Assembly (NCBI GenBank): GCA_938007995.1
Contig: CALLLW010000002.1
Location: forward strand, 96,759 to 160,758
DNA from: an uncultured Granulosicoccaceae bacterium
Lineage (GTDB): Bacteria; Pseudomonadota; Gammaproteobacteria; Granulosicoccales; Granulosicoccaceae
DNA: 64,000 nucleotides
Reading direction: 5' to 3'
Part shown: piece by piece, positions 19,688-27,638 of the stretch
Layout of the letters: each line of letters opens with the position of its first letter
Numbering within the stretch: the first letter of the stretch is position 1
Notes under the pieces: model-generated
What the model was told of the DNA's origin: nothing
Seen by the model: only the letters and a program-made list of their open reading frames with translations
Database searches by the model: none
Translations under genes and position numbers: made by a program

Positions 19688-20079
19688 ACGGAAGTACCGG
19701 GTATCTATGTTGGTTATCGAGACCGCACCGGACTGGCGGTGAATCTGGCATTCAAGCCTGTTAAGTGTTTGTGACCTGGTACAGTGGGTTAGACTGGGTT
19801 TAAATGGTACAAACAACGGTGCTGAGTTTAACTTTTTTCTTACGCTACCATGGATCTGCGGCTATTCGCATACGACGGTAACCTTATTATCGTAGTGTTT
19901 CCAGCAAAAAGTATGGTAATAATACAGCGGGTGAGGTTATAGTATTGGTTTCAAGTGGTACATAATTGGGCAATGCGCTATTTAATGCTACGGCAACCTA
20001 GCCAGCGGTAGGAACAACCTGATAACGATCCCGGGTCGCATCAGGTTTATCAAACTTACAACAAATCAGGGGAAAATCA
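19688..20079. other. Divergent regulatory region between gntR-tdm-tmm and the ligase-mgs operon
   Basis: About 390 bases separate the preferred gntR start from the ligase start. They hold three copies of TGGTACA and AT-rich stretches. A weak promoter-like pair, TTATAG at 19937 and CATAAT at 19961 with an 18-base spacer, overlaps the third heptamer. The GTG start at 20080 is preceded by AGGGGA. No riboswitch fold was recognised. Confidence 0.5.
19777..19962. promoter_or_regulatory. Three TGGTACA heptamers, candidate GntR operators
   Basis: TGGTACA occurs at 19777-19783, 19805-19811 and 19956-19962, all in the same orientation. Three copies of a heptamer in 186 bases is far above chance. The first two lie just upstream of the preferred gntR start, the third near the ligase promoter. 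FCD-type GntR proteins usually bind short sites containing GT and AC, which fits but does not prove the assignment. Confidence 0.45.
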
Positions 20080-21561
20080 GTGGCAGCAACAGAGCTAGAC
20101 AAATACGTCAGTGCCGCAGGGCGTGACAAATTGATCAAAGACGTTCGAAAGAAAATTGATCAACTCGGCATTACGTATATCTACTACCAGTTCATATCGG
20201 TTACCGGCCGGGTTGTTGGCAAGGGGATTCCGGCAAATCACTGGGAGCGAACTGCCGAGAAAGGTTTTCAGCTGGTTTACGGCTCGACCGCTAACCTGTT
20301 TACTGACCGTGCTGGTGAGTACATCGGCTACGGGCCGGAAGCCTCAGAGCTTGTGGGCATCCCGGATCCTGAGACCTTCTGCCAGCTGCCCTGGGACAAG
20401 CGGATTGCGCGGGTGTTCTGCGTTTGTTTCCGCAATAGAGAAGAAAAGGAAAATCCAGGTGGGCACTTAACCTCAGATTGTCGCGGCAACCTTAAATTTC
20501 AGCACGCGGCTTTCAAGAAAAAGCACAAGATGGAACTTCGTTGCGGCACTGAACCGGAAATGATGTGGCTCAAGAAGGGCGAAGACGGTAAACCAGACGG
20601 CGGATTTTCAAACCCGTACTGCTACCACATTGATCAGTTTGAATCACTGCGTCCGGTGTTTATGCGAGTAATCGAATACGCACAGGCGATGGGTCTCGAT
20701 ATTATTCAGGGTGACCACGAAGATGCGCCCGGCCAGCTTGAGCTGAATTGGACTTACGACGACATACTTAAAAACGCGGACAGGCTGTCTACCTACAGAC
20801 AGATTTGTGCACAGGTTGCACGCGAGTTCGATTTAATTGCCTGCTTTATGACCAAGCCGTTCATGGGGGTTTCTGCATCCGGGTGTCACCACAACACCTC
20901 GCTGTGGAAGGGCGGTAAAAATACTGTCAACAAAATCATCTTCAAAACCCAGGGAGAGCTACCGGGTATGCCGGATGTCTGGTCCTACCGTGATGGCGGA
21001 ACCAATACGTTTATGCCGGATGGCAAGGAAGCACGTAAGCCTGGCAAAATCGGACTGTGGGCTATCGGCGGTACGATGAAACACATCAATGCAATGACTG
21101 CGATCGGTTGCTCAACCGTTAACTCTTATCGTCGTCTATGGGACACCGGCTTCTGGGCTCCGGTATTCGCAGACTGGGGTTTTCAGAATAGAACCACCGG
21201 CATGCGTGTTTCGGCACCGGGTCGCTTTGAATTCCGATCTGTAGATTCAATGGTCAACCCGTACCTGATGGGGTCTGCCATTCTGGCCGCGTTTGAAGAT
21301 GGTATTGAAAACAAGATTGATCCGGGTGAGCCTGAAGAGCGCAACATTTATGCGGCGATGGAATCCGGTAAGAAAGTGAAGAAGTTGCCAATGTCGCTTG
21401 GTGATGCACTGGTAGCGCTTGAAAAAGACAAGGTAGTACGCGCCTACATGCCTGACGAAATGTACAAGGTGTTTCATGAGTACAAGTCAGATGAGTGGGC
21501 AACATTTATGTCTACAGTCACTGACTGGGATATGGAAAAGTATATGGATTGTTTGCCATAG
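20080..21561 (+). CDS. Glutamine-synthetase-family ligase, GlnT/GmaS-like
   Basis: The 493-residue protein has the glutamine synthetase fold: GTEPEMMW (Glu metal ligands), GDHEDAPGQLELNW, KPFMGVSASGCHHN, NSYRRL and RFEFRSVDSMVNPYL. It resembles the GlnT/GmaS branch, which ligates glutamate with ammonia or methylamine, rather than GlnA; I see no adenylylation tyrosine loop. Together with the next three genes this suggests gamma-glutamylmethylamide synthesis from methylamine. It is about 50 residues longer than typical GmaS, and the usual SGxHxHxS reads SGCHHNTS, so substrate use is uncertain. The start is GTG with AGGGGA seven bases upstream. Confidence 0.7.
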   Translation: MAATELDKYVSAAGRDKLIKDVRKKIDQLGITYIYYQFISVTGRVVGKGIPANHWERTAEKGFQLVYGSTANLFTDRAGEYIGYGPEASELVGIPDPETFCQLPWDKRIARVFCVCFRNREEKENPGGHLTSDCRGNLKFQHAAFKKKHKMELRCGTEPEMMWLKKGEDGKPDGGFSNPYCYHIDQFESLRPVFMRVIEYAQAMGLDIIQGDHEDAPGQLELNWTYDDILKNADRLSTYRQICAQVAREFDLIACFMTKPFMGVSASGCHHNTSLWKGGKNTVNKIIFKTQGELPGMPDVWSYRDGGTNTFMPDGKEARKPGKIGLWAIGGTMKHINAMTAIGCSTVNSYRRLWDTGFWAPVFADWGFQNRTTGMRVSAPGRFEFRSVDSMVNPYLMGSAILAAFEDGIENKIDPGEPEERNIYAAMESGKKVKKLPMSLGDALVALEKDKVVRAYMPDEMYKVFHEYKSDEWATFMSTVTDWDMEKYMDCLP

Positions 21562-21639
21562 GATACAAAACGGCTTACTCGTCAGGGCGGCAGTTGCCGC
21601 TCTCGACACTGTTTATTTTTAACACTTAGGAGGTGTGCC

Positions 21640-22575
21640 ATGTGTGGCATTGCCGGATTAATACATCGTGGTAAAAGTGCAGACATAGGGTCACAAATGA
21701 CTTCTATGTTGCAGGCTTTAAAACACAGAGGTCCTGATTCGACCGGATATGCGCTTTACGGTGATAAAGGCAACGATGATTATGTCATGCGCTTTAAAGT
21801 TGCCGAGCAGGAAGATCTTGCATCCGGCTTCGACATTCACGACACCATAAAAGAACGTAAAGCGACTGTGGACGCGCGCTTGAAAGAAATGAAAGTGTCG
21901 ATCAAGGGCGAAGAGCAGGTGACCGAGTATGCACACCGTTACACGATTAGCTTCGACGGTGATCTAAAGCGGGTTATCGACTTTGTCGAAGACGTTGATG
22001 GCGTAGAGATATTATCTATTGGTCACGCGCTGGAGTTAATCAAGGATCTCGGTGATGCATCAGTGGTGGCCGGTCAGTACAACCTGAACGGTTTTAAAGG
22101 CACCCATGCAATCGGCCATACTCGTATGGCGACAGAATCTGATGTTGATATCCGTTCTGCACACCCCTACTGGGCGTACCCGTTCAATGACGTGTCAGTG
22201 GTGCACAATGGTCAGCTGACCAATTACTGGACTAATCGCAGAGGACTTGAGCGCCGTGGTCATCGATTCATGTCTGACTGTGACTCTGAGCTTATCGCTG
22301 TATACATTGCTCACCGCATCGATCAGGGTGATGATCTAGAGTCGGCAATGAAGCGGTCTGTTGACGAACTCGATGGCGTGTTTACCTATCTGGTAGCAAC
22401 TGCAGACTCACTGGGTATGGCGAAGGATGTGATGGCTGCCAAACCAATGGTGCTGTATGAAAGTGATGATCTGATCGCGCTGGCTTCTGAAGAAGTTGCT
22501 ATCCGCAGTATTTTTCCGAATGAAATTGACACATTTGATCCGTACGAAGGGGAGGTCCGGGTATGGCAGAGCTAA
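21640..22575 (+). CDS. Class II glutamine amidotransferase subunit (MgsA/GlxB-like)
   Basis: The 311-residue protein starts MCGIAG, so the N-terminal Cys nucleophile is present after Met removal. It contains the class II amidotransferase motifs KHRGPDSTGYAL, GHTRMATES, HNGQLTNYW and DSELIAVYI. An insertion of roughly 100 residues (about 45-140) separates the first two motifs. It is the amidotransferase part of a three-gene glutamate-synthase-like complex, as in N-methylglutamate synthase MgsABC or the rhizobial GlxBCD set. In that complex the gamma-glutamyl amide is hydrolysed and the amine is channelled. A strong ribosome site (AGGAGGTG) precedes it, and its end overlaps the next gene by 13 bases. 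Confidence 0.8.
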   Translation: MCGIAGLIHRGKSADIGSQMTSMLQALKHRGPDSTGYALYGDKGNDDYVMRFKVAEQEDLASGFDIHDTIKERKATVDARLKEMKVSIKGEEQVTEYAHRYTISFDGDLKRVIDFVEDVDGVEILSIGHALELIKDLGDASVVAGQYNLNGFKGTHAIGHTRMATESDVDIRSAHPYWAYPFNDVSVVHNGQLTNYWTNRRGLERRGHRFMSDCDSELIAVYIAHRIDQGDDLESAMKRSVDELDGVFTYLVATADSLGMAKDVMAAKPMVLYESDDLIALASEEVAIRSIFPNEIDTFDPYEGEVRVWQS

Positions 22576-23408
22576 ATACAGAGCATGACTCACATGCGCT
22601 CGGTATGCACACTGAGCAGTTGGCTGGCAGAACGCAAAAGGTTTTCTTTTCACCGTCTGCTGATGACAACTACGTCTACCACGACAGCATTGAAGTCGAT
22701 TTCAACAAAAGCGCCGAGATCGATGCCGGGCCAATGGAAATCAAAGATGTAAACGCGAAAATTCGCAGCCTGATGAAAGAAGGCTACGGCACTATCACTG
22801 TGAAGAATCCCAGTGCCAAGCATTCACTGGGTGTTGGTATTCTGAATAGACTGAACCTGAATTTTGAAGGCAGTCTTGGCTACTTTGGTTGTGGTCTTTG
22901 CGATGGGCCGAACATTCGCATCAGCGGGCGCGTTGGTTGGTCATGTGCTGAAAACATGATGGCTGGCACTATTGTCATTGAAAAAAATGCCGGCTCTACC
23001 TTTGGCGCTGCAATGCGTGGTGGTGATTTGGTGTGTAAAGGTGACGTCGGTTCACGTACCGGCATCGATCAAAAGGGCGGCACTATTATTGTTGGCGGCA
23101 ACGCCGGTGCATTTAACGGTTTTATGATGCAGCGCGGTCGAATCATCATTCTGGGTAATGCGGGTAAAAACCTCGGTGATTCAATGTATGACGGCACCAT
23201 CTATGTTGGTGGCAAGATTGAGGATCTCGGTGTTGATGCTGTTGAAGGCGAAATCACTGATGTTGAAGAAAAATGGCTGGAAAACAAGCTGGCGCTCTAC
23301 GGTATGAAAGCGCCTAACGGTGTTAAAAACCTGACCAAAATTGTTGCCGGTAAACAGCTTTGGAATTACGACAATCTTGAGCCTTCTGAGAAGAAGCTTG
23401 TTCTTTAA
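22563..23408 (+). CDS. Glutamate synthase GXGXG-domain subunit (MgsB/GlxC-like)
   Basis: The 281-residue protein is built around the glycine-rich beta-helix found at the C terminus of GltB. Successive GxxxG turns include GRVGWSCAENMMAG, GDVGSRTGIDQKGG, GGNAGAF and LGNAGKNLGDSMYDG. In glutamate synthase this domain lies between the amidotransferase and FMN domains. Here it is a separate subunit, which is diagnostic of MgsB/GlxC. Translation is probably coupled, because the start lies inside the end of the preceding gene and GGGGAGG stands just upstream. Confidence 0.82.
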   Translation: MAELNTEHDSHALGMHTEQLAGRTQKVFFSPSADDNYVYHDSIEVDFNKSAEIDAGPMEIKDVNAKIRSLMKEGYGTITVKNPSAKHSLGVGILNRLNLNFEGSLGYFGCGLCDGPNIRISGRVGWSCAENMMAGTIVIEKNAGSTFGAAMRGGDLVCKGDVGSRTGIDQKGGTIIVGGNAGAFNGFMMQRGRIIILGNAGKNLGDSMYDGTIYVGGKIEDLGVDAVEGEITDVEEKWLENKLALYGMKAPNGVKNLTKIVAGKQLWNYDNLEPSEKKLVL

Positions 23409-23434
23409 TTCAGCTAAGGCAGAGGAACAATTAT

Positions 23435-24772
23435 ATGAGTAATAATCGCAACAAAGATGTTATCGGTTCGAGTTTTATGTTTCCGCCGAATGTCATTGAT
23501 GACATTCATATTAAAGCGGAACTCGGTCGCTACAGAATGCGCGGCTTTTCGTTATTTAAAAAAATACCCTCGTGGGATGATCTGACTTTTCTGCCGGGCA
23601 CGCTGACTCGATTTGTTATTGAAGGGTATCGTGAAAAGTGTGAGACCAAAACCATCCTTGGTCCTCGTGCCAAGCGACCGTTAGAGCTTGATATACCGGT
23701 CTACATTACCGGGATGAGTTTTGGTGCACTGAGCTTTGAGGCAAAGACCGCTCTGGCGCGTGGCGCGACTATGGCGGGCACGGCAACCTGTTCTGGTGAA
23801 GGTGGCATGATTCCGGATGAACGCCGCTATTCAGAAAAATGGTTCTACCAGTGCATTCAGTCACGCTACGGTTTTAATCCGCACCATTTACGTCTGGCAG
23901 ATGCCTGTGAGTTTTTCATTGGTCAGGGTTGTAAAGTCGGCCTTGGTGGTCACTTGATGGGGCAGAAGGTCACTGATCAGGTAGCAGAGATGCGTTCTTT
24001 GCCTGCCGGTATTGATCAGCGTTCACCGGCACGGCATCCGGATTGGCTGGGTCCGGATGACCTGGCACTGAAAATTCAGGAAGTACGCGAAGCGACTAAC
24101 TGGGAGATTCCAATCCAGCTCAAGCTCGGTGCAGCGCGTGTCTATGATGATGTACGAATGGCGGCGAAAACCGATCCGGATATGATCTACATCGATGGCA
24201 TGGAAGGCGGTACCGGTGCCGGTCCGCATATCGCGACAGAAGAAACCGGTGTACCGGGCATTGCTGCAATCAGACAAGCGCGTAAAGCGCTTGACGATGT
24301 CGGCAAATCAGGAGAGATCTCCCTGGTTTACGCAGGCGGCATCAGAAACGGTGGTGATCTGGCCAAGGCCATTGCACTGGGTGCAGATGCTGTGGCAATC
24401 GGCCACTCTTCATTGATGGCGCTGAACTGCAATAAAGACATCGAAGAAGCGGATTTCCCGAACGAGATGGGTGTAGAGGCAGGGCATTGTTATCACTGCC
24501 ACACGGGTCGTTGCCCGGTGGGTGTGGCAACCCAGGATCCAAAGCTGCGTGCTCGTCTTGATCCGGACGCCGCTGCAGAACGTGTCTACAACTTCCTGCA
24601 CACATTAACTATCGAGGCGCAGCTGCTGGCACGTGCCTGTGGTAAGACCTACATGCACTCGCTTGAGCCGGAAGATCTGGCGGCACTGACTATGGAAGCT
24701 TCGGCGCTTGCTCAGGTGCCACTGGCTGGTTCTCAACACACTGTCGGTCGTCCCGACATGACTCGCTACTAG
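23435..24772 (+). CDS. FMN-binding glutamate synthase-like subunit (MgsC/GlxD-like)
   Basis: The 445-residue protein matches the FMN/synthase barrel of glutamate synthase: YITGMSFGALSFEAKTAL, IDGMEGGTGAGPHIATEETG, the phosphate-binding LVYAGGIRNGGDLAKAIALG, and a cysteine cluster CYHCHTGRCPVGVATQ resembling the 3Fe-4S site of GltB. With the two preceding genes it forms an N-methylglutamate synthase or GlxBCD-type complex that would make N-methylglutamate (or glutamate) from the ligase product and 2-oxoglutarate. No N-methylglutamate dehydrogenase (MgdABCD) genes follow, unlike several methylotroph clusters. The subfamily name is inferred from gene order plus motifs. Confidence 0.82.
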   Translation: MSNNRNKDVIGSSFMFPPNVIDDIHIKAELGRYRMRGFSLFKKIPSWDDLTFLPGTLTRFVIEGYREKCETKTILGPRAKRPLELDIPVYITGMSFGALSFEAKTALARGATMAGTATCSGEGGMIPDERRYSEKWFYQCIQSRYGFNPHHLRLADACEFFIGQGCKVGLGGHLMGQKVTDQVAEMRSLPAGIDQRSPARHPDWLGPDDLALKIQEVREATNWEIPIQLKLGAARVYDDVRMAAKTDPDMIYIDGMEGGTGAGPHIATEETGVPGIAAIRQARKALDDVGKSGEISLVYAGGIRNGGDLAKAIALGADAVAIGHSSLMALNCNKDIEEADFPNEMGVEAGHCYHCHTGRCPVGVATQDPKLRARLDPDAAAERVYNFLHTLTIEAQLLARACGKTYMHSLEPEDLAALTMEASALAQVPLAGSQHTVGRPDMTRY

Positions 24773-24782
24773 GAGGCAGGAA

Positions 24783-25169
24783 ATGTCAGACAAAGATATT
24801 GATCATTTCATCAACACCGACGGTCTCGACTCAGAGCGCGAAAAGACGATCGGCCAACACATCGGCTATCGCTATGACGTCAACCTGGTTCCTGATTACG
24901 AGCGCATTACACCGTTTCTAAAGAAGTACATGGAAACCATGGGCTGGGATGACCTCAACTGGCTTGAGGACGTGCATATGGGCTACGAAGAGAACCGCGC
25001 TGCGGTGTTTGATCGAAACATCAATGGCTGGGTGACCGTGCCCGAAGAAATGAAGCTGCCTGATAACCAGCAGGACCGTGACATGATTGCACGTGAATTG
25101 TTGATCAAGTTCCAGATGTCGCCGAACCATCCTATGGTCGAGCTCAACAAGGCATACGCAAAGTTTTAG
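24783..25169 (+). CDS. Unrecognised 128-residue protein in the mgs-like operon
   Basis: The gene starts ten bases after the MgsC-like stop behind a strong ribosome site (TAGGAGGCAGGAA), so it is clearly translated with the complex. The product is acidic and soluble, with no signal peptide, membrane helix or cysteine. Visible features are an aromatic segment (YMETMGWDDLNWLEDVHMGY) and a C-terminal helix ending VELNKAYAKF. I do not recognise a family. The position suggests an accessory or regulatory subunit of the ligase or synthase complex (inference). A terminator follows at 25216. Confidence 0.8.
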   Translation: MSDKDIDHFINTDGLDSEREKTIGQHIGYRYDVNLVPDYERITPFLKKYMETMGWDDLNWLEDVHMGYEENRAAVFDRNINGWVTVPEEMKLPDNQQDRDMIARELLIKFQMSPNHPMVELNKAYAKF

Positions 25170-25215
25170 CGTCGACAGGTTATGTGCAGTAACTGAGGGC
25201 GTTTGTCTTTTCGAA

Positions 25216-25240
25216 AGCCCTCCCGTCCGGCGGGAGGGCT
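25216..25240 (+). terminator. Intrinsic terminator after the mgs-like operon
   Basis: A 10-bp perfect GC-rich stem (AGCCCTCCCG pairing with CGGGAGGGCT) with a 5-base loop lies 46 bases after the stop of the 128-residue protein. The following bases, gtttgctt, give only a weak T-tract. Confidence 0.75.
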
Positions 25241-25312
25241 GTTTGCTTGTATGGCTAATCGTTTTTATTACAAACGATTCTGTAGATCAATTTTGTACCT
25301 CCATTGCCTCTC

Positions 25313-25384
25313 TCTACAAACTTCCTTCCCGCGACAAACCTTTCTACCACAGCCAACCTCTCTACCACAGCTAACCTCTCAGGG
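25313..25384. repeat. Degenerate 18-bp tandem array, four units
   Basis: Units begin at 25313, 25331, 25349 and 25367. The best pair reads ACAGCCAACCTCTCTACC and ACAGCTAACCTCTCAGGG, and the two upstream units keep the AAACyT and final CC positions. It lies between an operon terminator and amt. Its role is unknown. Confidence 0.7.
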
Positions 25385-25717
25385 TACGGCTCGCTTATTT
25401 TTTCGCAAGCTGACCGTTTACTGCAGTTGCCTTCGCTCTTTAGTAAGGATTACGCAAGGAAGTCCCTCTGCTGCGTAAATGTGTGTCCTGACACAGGGCG
25501 GATCGTAATGCGTCAATGCTTGGCACCGTGCGACATCTAAACCCTGCGGCTTGTGCTACTTCAGTTTTTTGCTTGATATATTCACCTGTAAAAGAAATAC
25601 TACGTGTCGCGGTTTGCAACGTTGGACGGCCAAACTTCCAACAACATTCTGTGCTTGCGTGGCCGGTGTTTGCTGGCAGCGTTGACGTAAAAATACCATT
25701 CCAACCAGGGGGAATTA

Positions 25718-27241
25718 ATGAACGAAGAAGTGCAAGCAGCGCTGGACGCCGCGCTTGCCGGACATACCGCGATAAATCTCGAGATTTATTATTGGTGGTG
25801 TACGGCTTTAATGATCGCGATTCACGCAGGCTTCCTTGCCTACGAAATGGGTGCCTCGCGCAGTAAACACGCGCTGGCCTCGGGTGTAAAAAATATTCTT
25901 GCTTTCGCATTTATGATTCCCACCTTTTTTGCGTTTGGCTGGTGGATCTATCTGTCAGGGTACAACTGGCCATTCGGCTCCGACGGCGTCGATTTCTCTT
26001 CTATTGATCTGATGGCATGGGATTTCGAAGGGGCAGCTGCCGGTGTACCGTGGTCTGAGAACATGGGGCCGAACCTTCAGGATCAGGCCAGTGGTGTTTT
26101 CTGGGCTGCGTTTACTCTGTTTGCCTGTACCACAGCATCAATCTACTCGGGTGCAGTGATCGAACGAATCAAGCTCAGCGCTTTCATCGTTACTGCAGTG
26201 CTGCTGGGTTCAGTGGTCTGGATTCTCGGTGCATCATGGGGCTGGCACCCGACTGGCTGGATGGTCGTAGAGTGGGGTTACAGAGACGTGGCAGCGGCAG
26301 GTGTGGTTCACACCATCGCAGGCTTCTTCGCTCTGGGTATTCTGATACCGCTCGGGCCTCGCATTGGCAAGTACAACGCAGATGGTTCCGCCAACGACCT
26401 TCGCGGTCATAACATGCCGCTCACCGTGACTGGCCTGATGATGATCATCATTGGTTTCTTCGGCTTCCTTGGTGCTTGTCTGATCTACGATCCGGCGGGT
26501 AACTGGGTCAATATCTACGGCCTGCCTTCAAATCTGTCTGCTTTTGCATTTAACACATTGATGGGTCTGGCTGGTGGCGTCATTGGTTGCTACTTCATCA
26601 CCCGCGACCCGTTCTGGATGATGTCCGGCGCTTTGGGCGGCATCTTCTCGGTGGCTGCAGGTATCGATCTTTTCTATCCACCGTTAGCGTTCCTGATTGG
26701 TTTTGTCGGCGGTCTGATCATTCCGGTCGGTGCAAAAATGCTTGAAAAGCTGGGTGTGGACGATGCCGTTGGTGCTGTCTCTGTTCACGGTTTTTGTGGT
26801 ATCTGGGGGCTGCTCGCGGTCGGTATTTTCTGCGCCGGTTACCCGGGCGCCGGTGACGTACCGGCGATCAGCTTCATGGGTCAGCTGAAAGGCGCCGGTG
26901 TGTGTGTCCTGCTGGGTTTTGTACCAGCGCTGCTTATCGGTATTGTGCTTAGAGTTCTAGGTCTGCTGCGTGTACGCAACGAAGTCGAACTGATGGGTCT
27001 TGATGAGGCGGAAATTCCTTCGCAGAGTTATCCTGAGTTTGCACGCTGGGAAGAGGCAACAGCCGGTGACGGTTATGATCGCCCTCGTCGACCTCGCATG
27101 GATGGGCCAGGCAGAGACGGTCCTCGCAACGATGGTCCGCGTCGCAATGCACCCATGGTTAGAGATCGTGCAGATCGGCAGACGATGGACCGAACTGATC
27201 CAGACCGTGTACCACCCGTTCCACCGAGGAAACCATCATGA
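25718..27241 (+). CDS. amt: Ammonium transporter with long hydrophilic C-terminal tail
   Basis: The 507-residue protein is an Amt/MEP/Rh channel with about eleven membrane helices. The twin histidines of the pore are present (GVVHTIAGF and SVHGFCGIWG). After the last helix a cytoplasmic tail of about 90 residues ends in an Arg/Asp/Gly/Pro-rich stretch (RPRMDGPGRDGPRNDGPRR and similar), longer than usual. Placement beside amine-catabolism genes fits ammonium recapture, and such channels are usually gated by GlnK, though no glnK is next to it. The start is ATG at 25718 with GGGGGAA upstream. The stop overlaps the next gene. Confidence 0.93.
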   Translation: MNEEVQAALDAALAGHTAINLEIYYWWCTALMIAIHAGFLAYEMGASRSKHALASGVKNILAFAFMIPTFFAFGWWIYLSGYNWPFGSDGVDFSSIDLMAWDFEGAAAGVPWSENMGPNLQDQASGVFWAAFTLFACTTASIYSGAVIERIKLSAFIVTAVLLGSVVWILGASWGWHPTGWMVVEWGYRDVAAAGVVHTIAGFFALGILIPLGPRIGKYNADGSANDLRGHNMPLTVTGLMMIIIGFFGFLGACLIYDPAGNWVNIYGLPSNLSAFAFNTLMGLAGGVIGCYFITRDPFWMMSGALGGIFSVAAGIDLFYPPLAFLIGFVGGLIIPVGAKMLEKLGVDDAVGAVSVHGFCGIWGLLAVGIFCAGYPGAGDVPAISFMGQLKGAGVCVLLGFVPALLIGIVLRVLGLLRVRNEVELMGLDEAEIPSQSYPEFARWEEATAGDGYDRPRRPRMDGPGRDGPRNDGPRRNAPMVRDRADRQTMDRTDPDRVPPVPPRKPS

Positions 27242-27420
27242 ACGCGAGTCCAGTAGAATCTTTTGACGGCGCTGGTGCTATCTTCACGTTTGCCGGACAA
27301 CAAAGCACAGTGGAAGGTATATTCTGGGCAATGTGTGCGGTGCTGGTGCTGGTTGTTGTTGCCAGTGCAATCCACGAGATTGCGATTGGCCGCAAAGCGT
27401 CCAGACGAAACCGCAGGTAG
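27238..27420 (+). CDS. Small one-helix membrane protein translationally coupled to amt
   Basis: This 60-residue product starts at ATG 27238 inside the amt stop (ATGA), a strong sign of coupled translation. It has an acidic or neutral N-terminus, one hydrophobic helix (about residues 27-47, FWAMCAVLVLVVVASAIHEI) and a basic end (GRKASRRNRR). That pattern predicts a single membrane span with the C-terminus inside. The helix-plus-basic-tail form and the coupling suggest an accessory subunit of the transporter (inference). I do not recognise a family. Confidence 0.7.
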   Translation: MNASPVESFDGAGAIFTFAGQQSTVEGIFWAMCAVLVLVVVASAIHEIAIGRKASRRNRR

Positions 27421-27638
27421 TAGTATTGCAATTTGATGTGCCCAGGTGTGGCTGCGCAGGACTTTGCGCTGCCACATGCTTAAAGCGGGGTGCTGCTTCG
27501 CTCAAGTACGCTAGCCAGTAACTGGTAACCGGTACAGCTTCATTTTATTCCATGCCATTTCACGTTGTGCTGCAGATGCGCTGTCGGGCTATCTGACCGT
27601 TCAATACACTTCCGGTAAAACGACGTAGAAACGTATCA

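Larger units (their letters stand above)
25170..25717. other. Intergenic region between the mgs-like operon and amt
   Basis: These 548 bases contain a terminator (25216-25240), a degenerate 18-bp tandem array (25313-25384) and presumably the amt promoter. Short frames across it, including one that reads the 18-bp array as a six-residue repeat, lack a good ribosome site and start, and I treat them as chance. I looked for a sigma-54 promoter and found only imperfect spacing. Confidence 0.5.

Noticed and set aside
19688..19816. Longer N-terminus for the GntR regulator
   Set aside because: The extra residues do not look like the family, and two candidate operator heptamers lie inside this stretch.
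25203..25540. Short reading frames between the mgs-like operon and amt
   Set aside because: They overlap a terminator and an 18-bp tandem array and lack ribosome sites.
25640..25717. Sigma-54 promoter in front of amt
   Set aside because: TGGCC...TTGCT is close to the consensus, but GG and GC are separated by nine bases rather than ten, so I do not call it.
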